Source: Hymenobacter frigidus
Lineage (GTDB): Bacteria > Bacteroidota > Bacteroidia > Cytophagales > Hymenobacteraceae
DNA length: 64,000 nucleotides
Direction: 5' to 3'
NCBI RefSeq assembly: GCF_014640435.1
Contig: NZ_BMGY01000011.1
Location: 224 to 64,223, forward strand
The notes beneath the pieces were generated by a model. That model searched no databases, was not told the DNA's origin, and was given only the letters and a program-made list of their open reading frames with translations. Shown here piece after piece: positions 57,116-64,000 of the stretch. Numbering within the stretch: the stretch's first letter is position 1; every line of letters starts with the position of its first letter. The position numbers and the translations under genes are program-made.

Positions 57116-58186
57116 GTGCGTATTTTATTCTTGATTCCGTATCCACTTGGCCGTGCTCCATCGCAGCGCTTTCGCTTTGAGCAGTACCTCGACGCGCTAA
57201 CGGCCCACGGCCATTATTATCGGCTCGCCCCATTTATATCGGTGGCTACTTGGAGTATTCTCTATCAGCCTGGCCATGCCGCTAAAAAAGCAGGAGGAAT
57301 TTTGGCGGGGTTTATTCGCCGGCTGTTATTGCTGTTTTCCGTACCCACTTACGATTTCGTTTTTGTGCATCGGGAGGCGGCGCCGGTTGGTCCGCCCGTG
57401 TTCGAGTGGCTGATTGCAAAGGTGCTGGGCAGGAAAATTATCTACGATTTTGACGATGCCATCTGGCTGGCCAACACCACAGAAACCAACAAGGTGGCGG
57501 CAGGAGTAAAGTGGCACCACAAAGTGGCCGATATTTGTCGATGGGCTTACAAAAACAGCTGTGGCAATATCTATCTGGCTAATTATGCCGGGCAATTCAA
57601 CCCTAATACCGTCGTCAACCCCACCACCATCGACACGGTAAACCTGCACAACCAAGTGCGTGACCAAACGGCGCCCGGTCGTCTGGTGATTGGCTGGACG
57701 GGTACACACTCTACCCTTAAATACTTGGACCAGGTGGTGCCCGTGCTAGCAAAACTGGAAGCGGAAGGGCTGGAATTTGAGTTCCGGGTAATTTCCAATC
57801 AGCCGCCCGCCTTTTCACTCCGCTCCCTGGTCTTTGTTCGTTGGCAAAAAGATACCGAAATCGCGGACCTACTGGGGTTTCACGTGGGTCTGATGCCGCT
57901 GAAAGATGACCTGTGGGCGCAAGGCAAATGTGCGTTCAAAGCACTGCAATACATGGCATTAGGTATTCCAGCGTTGGTGTCGCCAGTGGGAATGAACATG
58001 GAGGTGGTGCAGCACGGTCAGAACGGTTTCGTGTGTGCTAACCCCATCGAATGGGAAGCCAGCCTCCGGCAACTGCTGGCTGATGCCGCGTTGCGACAGC
58101 ACCTTGGTAAAGCCGCCCGGGCGACCATCGAGACGCGGTACTCGGTTGTGGCTAATACCCCCAACTTTCTGGCTTTATTTCGATAA
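57116..58186 (+). CDS. GT4-like glycosyltransferase
   Basis: 356 residues from the GTG at 57116 (VRILFLIPYPLGRAPSQRFR), 10 bp after the transaminase stop. IIYDFDDAIWL in the N-domain; donor domain IGWTGTHSTLKYLDQVVPVL and GKCAFKALQYMALGIPALVS. The small inverted repeat CAGCATAA-tgcc-TTATGCTG at 58212-58231, overlapping the end of the convergent gene, may help end transcription. Confidence 0.8.
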   Translation: MRILFLIPYPLGRAPSQRFRFEQYLDALTAHGHYYRLAPFISVATWSILYQPGHAAKKAGGILAGFIRRLLLLFSVPTYDFVFVHREAAPVGPPVFEWLIAKVLGRKIIYDFDDAIWLANTTETNKVAAGVKWHHKVADICRWAYKNSCGNIYLANYAGQFNPNTVVNPTTIDTVNLHNQVRDQTAPGRLVIGWTGTHSTLKYLDQVVPVLAKLEAEGLEFEFRVISNQPPAFSLRSLVFVRWQKDTEIADLLGFHVGLMPLKDDLWAQGKCAFKALQYMALGIPALVSPVGMNMEVVQHGQNGFVCANPIEWEASLRQLLADAALRQHLGKAARATIETRYSVVANTPNFLALFR

Positions 58187-58225
58187 TAGCAACCGTTTAA
58201 CGCAATCAGAAAACAGCATAATGCC

Positions 58226-59599
58226 TTATGCTGCCTGGGCGCGTCGGTCCGTTGTGGAAGCACGATTTCGCACGACTGATTTAACTGCTGCCTTGGTTTG
58301 AGCCAAGCTTTGCAAGATGTACAGCCCACCCAGGTAAAACGGAATCATGGGGATTTTGTAGCGCACTAGTGTTCCAAAATTGGAGCTAGTGATGCCGACG
58401 GATGCCGCAAATACCACCGCAAATACAAAACAGAGTACCAGTACCGGGTGCTGGCCGATGATACCAAACGTTCGTGCCACGCCTGTTCGCCAAAAAATGC
58501 GCAGGGTGAAAAGCAAGATAAAGCCAGCCTCCAAGGCTGAAAGCAACATCACTGGGTTGTGGGCTTCCCAAACGAATGGGCGGAAGAGGGCGGTGCCCAC
58601 GGCTTGAGGCGCAAGTTTGGCCATACTGCCTAGGCTGCCATCCAACTCACCTAAGTAATAACCGGCGCCCTCTTGTTTGACGCTTTGCTGGTAGAGGTAG
58701 TCAGCAGTAATCTTACTACGCTCGCCAATTTTATCTACATCATACTTATCGTCTCCTTTGGTAAGATTAGTGGCAGCATAAAAAGCTAGTGCCCCGCCCA
58801 ACGCTAGAAACAGGGGCTTTGCTAGTAGGCGCACGCTTTGATTTCTGATGCGGGAATTAGTTTCGTTGAAAACCCAAAGCAGTGCGCCAGGAAGAAAGCA
58901 TAGCAGAATATATACTTTGATTGAGAATAGTGCATAGGCCGCAGCAAAACCAATCAGCGCGCACTTGAGTACGGCCTGTCGCTGCACCGCGCCCCGATAG
59001 AGGGCGTAAAACAGCCACCCCAAGGCACCCAAACACAAAGAGTCTTTAAGAAGTCCTGAGCCCCAGAAAAACATGGATGGCACATAAAATACCGTCCAGG
59101 CAAGTTGCTTGTATACGTGCGGCCTTATTTTGGCAAATGTGATATACATCGCCCATATTCCACTGAAGCTGATGGTAGCGAATAGCAACGCAATAACCGT
59201 GTAATTATTGAAGCAAAACAGACCCAGAAAGGCTGCGAAGCGGGAAACTAAGTATTCGGTAGACCCGGCTTGGTGCCAAAACATTTGCACCACGTAGGGA
59301 GCCGTCTCGGGAATGTTATCGCCGCCCCCATCGAGGAGGAGTTTCCAGCCGGTTGCGAATGACTTGTCGAATGCCGAATTGATGATTTTGGCATGATAGA
59401 AGTAATTGAACGTATCACCTCCGTTGTAGTAAAACTGATATATCAGTCCCAGCCCGATGGCCCCGACAAACTTCAGCGTCAGGGCCGGAATGAAATAAGG
59501 CTTGGTAAATTGGTTGGTGACTGCCGGGCGAACCAGATACGCCAAGGCATAAAGGATGCCCAGATAGATGGGAGCTAAAAATAAATCGGAGAGTTCCAT
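58226..59599 (-). CDS. Polytopic membrane protein, possible polymerase
   Basis: 457 residues with about 11-12 membrane helices. A large loop (YNGGDTFNYFYHAKIINSA) precedes MFFWGSGLLKDSLCLGALGW, and a second loop has KGDDKYDVDKIGERSK. The loop-plus-GSGxxKDS layout recalls membrane proteins found near capsule loci in Bacteroidota; a Wzy-like role is conceivable but unproven. It follows the TPR gene by 8 bp and is convergent to the polysaccharide locus. Confidence 0.65.
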   Translation of the reverse strand: MELSDLFLAPIYLGILYALAYLVRPAVTNQFTKPYFIPALTLKFVGAIGLGLIYQFYYNGGDTFNYFYHAKIINSAFDKSFATGWKLLLDGGGDNIPETAPYVVQMFWHQAGSTEYLVSRFAAFLGLFCFNNYTVIALLFATISFSGIWAMYITFAKIRPHVYKQLAWTVFYVPSMFFWGSGLLKDSLCLGALGWLFYALYRGAVQRQAVLKCALIGFAAAYALFSIKVYILLCFLPGALLWVFNETNSRIRNQSVRLLAKPLFLALGGALAFYAATNLTKGDDKYDVDKIGERSKITADYLYQQSVKQEGAGYYLGELDGSLGSMAKLAPQAVGTALFRPFVWEAHNPVMLLSALEAGFILLFTLRIFWRTGVARTFGIIGQHPVLVLCFVFAVVFAASVGITSSNFGTLVRYKIPMIPFYLGGLYILQSLAQTKAAVKSVVRNRASTTDRRAQAA

Positions 59600-59607
59600 C
59601 TTCTAAA

Positions 59608-60861
59608 TCAGGACTTACCGTTTTTCTTCAGCCACGCCTTAGCCTCTTTGTGCTGCTCCGATTTGCGGTCGGCTTTATCCAGTATTACAGTATAGTAGCG
59701 TTTTGCTGCCGCCAAGTCCTTGGCTTTGACCGCCATGCGGGCAAGGTTAACATTGGAAAACAGGTAGAAACCGCCAGAGTTGTCGCCGGTGCTTTCGGCA
59801 AACACGATACACCGCTGGTAATAGTCCTTGGCTTTGGCCATGTCGCGGTAGCGGTTTTGCATCAGGTAGCCCAGAAAGTAGCTGGCGTAGCGCCCGCTGA
59901 TGCCCTCATAGCCGGGCATGCCCCGGTTTATCTTATCCAGAATTTCGCGGCTCACCCGCTCGCAGTCGGCAAATTCGCCTTGGTCGTAGGCCAGCAAAGC
60001 ATAGAAGCGTTGAAAATAGCCGTTGTCGGGGTAGGTGGTGGCGAGATACTTTGCTATTGGCATGGCCTCCTCGGCATTATTCTCCTCGTTTTTAAGGATA
60101 CGCATGAGAAAAGACCGGGCTTCAGTCGCGGTGTAGAAGCCGTTGTTGGCTACGCTACGTAACTGCTGAATCCCCACTTTCTTATCGCCTTTGGGAAAGA
60201 ACAGCAGCACAGGTTTGAGCAGGGTATAGTTTTCGCCAATCCAAACCGAGTAATAGTTGAACAGCGCCTGCCCGAACTGAAATTCCGGGCTCAGGTCATT
60301 CGCCTCCTGACTCTTCTTGAGGTAGTTGAGTGAGCGGCGGGCATCTACGGTAGCCTTGCGCCAGTCGTGCCGCTCGCCGTGCAGCCGCGCCGAAAACCCG
60401 TAGGAGGCCGATAAGAAAAAGCTGGCCTCGTAGTTATTATTATCGGCATCGTACAAGCGCTGGGCCTTGGTGACGGCCGTGTCCATGTAGGCCAAAAAGG
60501 TCTTGTCGTATTGTAGCGTCTGAAGCTGCGTGGGCACGATTTTCCACCACGTATTCAGTCCCAATAAAAAATACGGCATGGGGTGGTTAGGGTACCGCCG
60601 CCGCAACGAACGAAACTGCTTTTCCGCCCGGTCGTACTTGAAGTTGTAAATGTTGTTAACTGCACCGTCCAGTTCCTGCTGGATGTCTTTATCGAGCAGG
60701 AGCCAGCCTTTGGTGTCGATGGCCGAAGGCAGAACGCCCACCGTATCGAGGGCCACTGTGGGGATGGGCGGCGACGTACGAATGGTATCGGGTGTCTGGG
60801 CCCGGCCCAGTAGCGGCATCATAAGCAGCCCCAAGCAGACCCAAAATAGCGTACGCAGCAT
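59608..60861 (-). CDS. Secreted tetratricopeptide-repeat protein
   Basis: 417 residues from the ATG at 60861. Signal peptide LFWVCLGLLMMPLLGRAQ; helical repeats rich in TPR consensus residues (NFKYDRAEKQFRSLRRRYPN, AKAKDYYQRCI, AKDLAAAKRYYTVILDKADR). Probably periplasmic scaffold. Upstream in-frame sequence overlaps the divergent peptidase gene and is not coding. Cotranscribed with the membrane protein at 58226. Confidence 0.78.
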   Translation of the reverse strand: MLRTLFWVCLGLLMMPLLGRAQTPDTIRTSPPIPTVALDTVGVLPSAIDTKGWLLLDKDIQQELDGAVNNIYNFKYDRAEKQFRSLRRRYPNHPMPYFLLGLNTWWKIVPTQLQTLQYDKTFLAYMDTAVTKAQRLYDADNNNYEASFFLSASYGFSARLHGERHDWRKATVDARRSLNYLKKSQEANDLSPEFQFGQALFNYYSVWIGENYTLLKPVLLFFPKGDKKVGIQQLRSVANNGFYTATEARSFLMRILKNEENNAEEAMPIAKYLATTYPDNGYFQRFYALLAYDQGEFADCERVSREILDKINRGMPGYEGISGRYASYFLGYLMQNRYRDMAKAKDYYQRCIVFAESTGDNSGGFYLFSNVNLARMAVKAKDLAAAKRYYTVILDKADRKSEQHKEAKAWLKKNGKS

Positions 60862-60948
60862 AAATTGATAGTAGAAGATAGACCCAAACTGTAAATCGAT
60901 TACTGGTTGGAACCCATTTACGGGCCTGCTAAAGTACGGACTTTGACT

Positions 60949-60956
60949 TACTTTTG
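60949..60956 (+). promoter_or_regulatory. -7 box of peptidase gene
   Basis: TACTTTTG within CTTACTTTTGGGCG, 19 bases before the ATG at 60976; matches TAnnTTTG. Lies in the 114-bp divergent spacer with the TPR gene. Confidence 0.5.
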
Positions 60957-60975
60957 GGCGTACTTCCCTTTGTCC

Positions 60976-61890
60976 ATGCAACTGTTGCACTCCCTCTGCC
61001 GGGTCCCGGCCCCCGCCGGTAATGAAGCCGCCCTCACCCAGTTTGTGCTGAACTACGTGCACGAGCACCAAGCCAGCTGGGAGCATCGGCCCGAAATTGT
61101 CGCTGACGACCGGTTTCAGGACTGCATACTGCTGGTGTTTGGTCAGCCGCGCACGGCCATTTTTGCGCATCTTGACAGTATTGGGTTCACGGTGCGCTAC
61201 GGTCGGCAACTGGTACGCATCGGCGGTCCGCAAGTAGAGGCCGGCTACCGATTGGTGGGACAAGATTCGCAAGGACTGGTAGATTGTACGTTAACTGTTG
61301 ATAATGAAACGGGTGAATTGGGTTACGCGTTCCACCGTGAGATTGACCGCGGGACCGAGCTTACGTTCTATTGTGACTTTCGCGAAACGGTCACCACGGT
61401 GCAAAGCTGCTACCTCGACAACCGTCTGGGGGTGTGGAATGCTCTGCGTCTTTGTGAAACGCTGGAACACGGCATCATTGCCTTCTCCTGTTGGGAAGAG
61501 CACGGCGGCGGTTCCGTGGCGTACCTGGCTAAATTTATCTACGAAACCTATGGCGTGCGCCAAGCCTTAATTTCGGACATTACCTGGGTTACCGAAGGCG
61601 TACATGCTGGTCAGGGCTGTGCCATTTCGCTGCGCGATTCCCTCATTCCGCGCCGCGCCTACGTCGACCGTATTCGGGCCATTGCCGCAGCTTCGGGCAT
61701 CGCGCACCAACTCGAAGTAGAAGGCAGTGGTGGCTCCGATGCCAAGGAGTTGCAACACGCGGCTGCGCCGTGGGACTGGTGCTTTATCGGGGCCCCCGAA
61801 GACCATGTGCATACGCCCAACGAGCTGGTGGACAAGCGCGACATTGAAAGTATGCTGGCGTTGTACCGGGTGCTAATGCAGGAATTGTAG
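60976..61890 (+). CDS. M42-like metallopeptidase
   Basis: 304 residues. Zinc ligands and catalytic residues follow the M42/M20 pattern: His and Asp in [11 protein letters not shown], Asp in [12 protein letters not shown], Glu-Glu in CWEEHGGGS, Asp in LISDITWV, and His in [14 protein letters not shown]. Slightly shorter than usual M42 aminopeptidases (about 340-360), mostly in the inserted beta domain. Cleaves N-terminal residues of peptides. Start [17 protein letters not shown] is the classic family start. Confidence 0.82.
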   Translation: MQLLHSLCRVPAPAGNEAALTQFVLNYVHEHQASWEHRPEIVADDRFQDCILLVFGQPRTAIFAHLDSIGFTVRYGRQLVRIGGPQVEAGYRLVGQDSQGLVDCTLTVDNETGELGYAFHREIDRGTELTFYCDFRETVTTVQSCYLDNRLGVWNALRLCETLEHGIIAFSCWEEHGGGSVAYLAKFIYETYGVRQALISDITWVTEGVHAGQGCAISLRDSLIPRRAYVDRIRAIAAASGIAHQLEVEGSGGSDAKELQHAAAPWDWCFIGAPEDHVHTPNELVDKRDIESMLALYRVLMQEL

Positions 61891-62044
61891 CGCGGCTGAT
61901 GGTCAGCTTTTCAGTTGTTGAAGAGCCAACCAAAGGTGCTTTTTTCGAGGGGCCTGAACGGGGAAGTGATTTTCGTAGCAATTTCCGCTATTTTGCGGGC
62001 CGAAAACACACACTTTCACATTTTTCCGTTCTTATTCCCCTTTT

Positions 62045-64000
62045 ATGACCCCATACCTTTACGCTGTGCCCGCGCTGGGCATATTCGCATTGCTCTACAC
62101 TTGGCTGCGGGCCGGCTGGGTGACTAAGCAAGATGCTGGTGATGAGCGCATGACCACCATTGCCGGCTATATCGCCGATGGGGCCATCGCCTTCCTCAAA
62201 GCCGAATACAAGGTGCTGGCCCTGTTTGGACTCATTGCGGGGGCCTTCCTGTTTTATCTGGGCAGCACCAGCGGCAACTCCAGCCCCGTTATTGTCATTG
62301 CTTTCCTGCTTGGGGCCGTGTTCTCGGCCCTGGCCGGCTTTATCGGGATGAAAATTGCCACTAAAGCCAACGTGCGCACGGCGCAGGCAGCCAAAACCAG
62401 CCTCAGCACGGCCCTGAACGTGTCGTTTTCGGGTGGTTCGGTGATGGGTATGGGCGTGGCCGGTTTGGCTGTGCTGGGCCTGGGGTCACTGTTCATCGTG
62501 TTCTATAAGATGTTCGTGCCCAGCGGTCTCGCCAATGGGATGGAAATGGTAAAGGCGCTGGAAGTTCTCACCGGTTTCTCGCTCGGCGCCGAAAGCATTG
62601 CCCTGTTTGCCCGCGTGGGCGGCGGCATCTATACTAAAGCAGCGGATGTGGGCGCTGACCTCGTGGGTAAAGTGGAAGCCGGGATTCCGGAGGACGACCC
62701 CCGCAACCCCGCAACCATTGCCGATAACGTGGGCGACAACGTGGGCGACGTCGCCGGCATGGGAGCCGACCTATTTGGTTCCTACGTAGCTACCATTCTG
62801 GCGACCATGGTGCTGGGCCGCGAAGTAACCGTGACCAACGACCAATTCGGGGGCCTCTCGCCAATTTTCCTGCCGATGGCCATCGCGGGCATGGGCATCT
62901 TGGCCTCGCTTATCGGTATTTTGTGCGTGCGGGTGAAGGAGGGAGGCAACGTGCAGGCCGCTCTCAACCTGGGCAACTACATCTCGGTGGCCATTTCCGC
63001 CGTTGCCTCTTATGGCCTCATCATGTGGATTTTGCCGGCTGGCAATTTTACTATCCGGGGCATTAGCTTCGATGCCCTGCACGTATTCTATGCCGTATTG
63101 GTCGGCCTCGTGGTTGGTACGCTAATGAGCATCATCACCGAGTACTACACCGCCATGGGCAAACGCCCGGTGAATAGCATCATTCAGCAAAGCAGCACCG
63201 GCCACGCCACTACCGTCATCGGCGGTTTGGCCGTGGGCATGGAATCAACGGTGCTGCCCATTCTGGTGCTGGCCGCCGGTATCGTGCTGAGCTACGAAGC
63301 GGCGGGCCTCTACGGCGTGGCCATTGCCGCTGCCGGCATGATGGCGACTACCGCCATGCAGCTGGCCATTGACGCCTTTGGTCCCATTGCCGACAATGCC
63401 GGCGGCATCGCCGAAATGTGCGAGCTGCCCAAGGAAGTGCGCGAGCGTACCGACATCCTCGATGCCGTGGGCAACACCACTGCCGCCACCGGCAAGGGCT
63501 TCGCCATTGCCTCGGCGGCCCTGACCTCGCTGGCGCTGTTCGCTGCCTTCATGGGTACGGCCAACATTACGTCCATCGACATCAGTAAGGCCCCCGTGCT
63601 GGCGGGCGTATTCATCGGGGCCATGATTCCCTTCATCTTCTCCTCGCTGGCAATTGCCGCCGTGGGCCGGGCTGCCATGGCCATGGTGCAGGAAGTGCGT
63701 CGTCAGTTCCGCGAAATCCCGGGCATCATGGAGGGCACGGGCCGGCCGGAGTACGAAAAGTGCGTGGCTATTTCGACTCAAGCCGCAATTCGGGAAATGA
63801 TTTTGCCGGGCGCAATTGCCTTGCTCACGCCGATTATCGTGGGGTTCGGCTGCCGGGGCATGTTTTCGAATGCGTCTTCGCCCGAGGTGTTGGGTGGTCT
63901 GCTAGTCGGTGTCACGGTGAGTGGCGTGCTCATGGCCATGTTTCAGAGCAACGCTGGTGGTGCCTGGGACAACGCCAAAAAGTCCTTTGAAAAAGGGGTG
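62045..64000 (+). CDS. hppA: Membrane ion-translocating pyrophosphatase, cut by window end
   Basis: 652 codons, open at the edge (family length about 700-800). Many membrane helices. Pyrophosphate/Mg motifs: DVGADLVGKVEAGIPEDDPR and NPATIADNVGDNVGD; later AIDAFGPIADNAGG. It couples pyrophosphate hydrolysis to export of H+ or Na+ across the inner membrane. GNTTAATGKGFAIASAALTS carries Ala and Gly where K+-independent enzymes have Lys and Thr, so a K+-dependent enzyme is expected; Na+ versus H+ cannot be told by eye. Confidence 0.93.
   Translation, partial: MTPYLYAVPALGIFALLYTWLRAGWVTKQDAGDERMTTIAGYIADGAIAFLKAEYKVLALFGLIAGAFLFYLGSTSGNSSPVIVIAFLLGAVFSALAGFIGMKIATKANVRTAQAAKTSLSTALNVSFSGGSVMGMGVAGLAVLGLGSLFIVFYKMFVPSGLANGMEMVKALEVLTGFSLGAESIALFARVGGGIYTKAADVGADLVGKVEAGIPEDDPRNPATIADNVGDNVGDVAGMGADLFGSYVATILATMVLGREVTVTNDQFGGLSPIFLPMAIAGMGILASLIGILCVRVKEGGNVQAALNLGNYISVAISAVASYGLIMWILPAGNFTIRGISFDALHVFYAVLVGLVVGTLMSIITEYYTAMGKRPVNSIIQQSSTGHATTVIGGLAVGMESTVLPILVLAAGIVLSYEAAGLYGVAIAAAGMMATTAMQLAIDAFGPIADNAGGIAEMCELPKEVRERTDILDAVGNTTAATGKGFAIASAALTSLALFAAFMGTANITSIDISKAPVLAGVFIGAMIPFIFSSLAIAAVGRAAMAMVQEVRRQFREIPGIMEGTGRPEYEKCVAISTQAAIREMILPGAIALLTPIIVGFGCRGMFSNASSPEVLGGLLVGVTVSGVLMAMFQSNAGGAWDNAKKSFEKGV

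Noticed and set aside
60862..61272. Longer N-terminus for the TPR protein
   Set aside because: Overlaps the divergent peptidase gene and precedes a clean signal peptide starting at 60861.

Overview
The window looks like a chromosomal piece of a Bacteroidota bacterium, most likely Hymenobacter or a close relative. The evidence is moderately high GC with GC-rich codons, two Oar-like TonB-dependent receptors with a carboxypeptidase-regulatory N-terminus, a DUF4397 lipoprotein, an MBG-repeat surface protein, weak or absent Shine-Dalgarno sites, and repeated TAnnTTTG boxes (the Bacteroidota -7 promoter element) ahead of genes. The genus is inferred; no rRNA is present.

Region 1 (1-9.5 kb) is a mobile-element graveyard next to a tRNA-Ala(GGC) gene (9449-9521, minus). 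It starts with the 5' part of a secreted MBG-repeat protein and a decayed IS3-family element. Then comes a minus-strand block: unknown protein, excisionase-like HTH protein, RepA-like AAA ATPase, zinc-finger/Toprim primase-like protein, and zinc-finger protein. This block resembles the replication core of a small integrative element, but no integrase or relaxase is visible. Three intact insertions sit in it: an IS701/IS4-like element (TSD TTTAG), a 131-bp MITE with 22-bp perfect terminal repeats (9-bp TSD) inside the primase gene, and an IS5-family element (TA duplication) inside the HTH gene. Removing the MITE or the IS5 element plus one TSD copy restores an uninterrupted reading frame in each case.

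Region 2 (9.6-22.3 kb) is ordinary chromosome: two paralogous TonB receptors flanking a DUF4397 lipoprotein, an NlpC/P60 lipoprotein, a GlcD-like FAD oxidase, a lipoprotein amidase and a small acyl-CoA-binding protein.

Region 3 (22.5-58.2 kb) is a large plus-strand surface-polysaccharide locus. It contains an AsnB-like amidotransferase, UDP-glucose dehydrogenase and UDP-xylose synthase. It also has genes for dTDP-3-amino-sugar synthesis (two FdtA-type ketoisomerases, a DegT aminotransferase with a frameshift, two left-handed beta-helix acyltransferases), for GDP-fucose and probably GDP-4-amino sugars (Gmd, fucose synthase, DegT aminotransferase, an epimerase-like protein, acyltransferase), and a WecD/WecE-like pair for dTDP-4-amino-4,6-dideoxygalactose. 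There are many GT2 and GT-B glycosyltransferases, a Wzx-type flippase and several large membrane proteins. An AT-rich, foreign-looking stretch (about 34.6-38.35 kb) carries an enoyl-CoA hydratase beside the ketoisomerase and acyltransferases. That combination recalls the anthrose operon of Bacillus anthracis and suggests a sugar N-acylated with a 3-hydroxyacyl group. It is the most interesting system in the window. An IS701/IS4-like element (41908-43023, 7-bp TSD) sits inside the locus.

Region 4 (58.2-64 kb) has a minus-strand TPR protein and polytopic membrane protein, a divergent M42-like peptidase, and the first 652 codons of a membrane pyrophosphatase (hppA) cut by the window edge.
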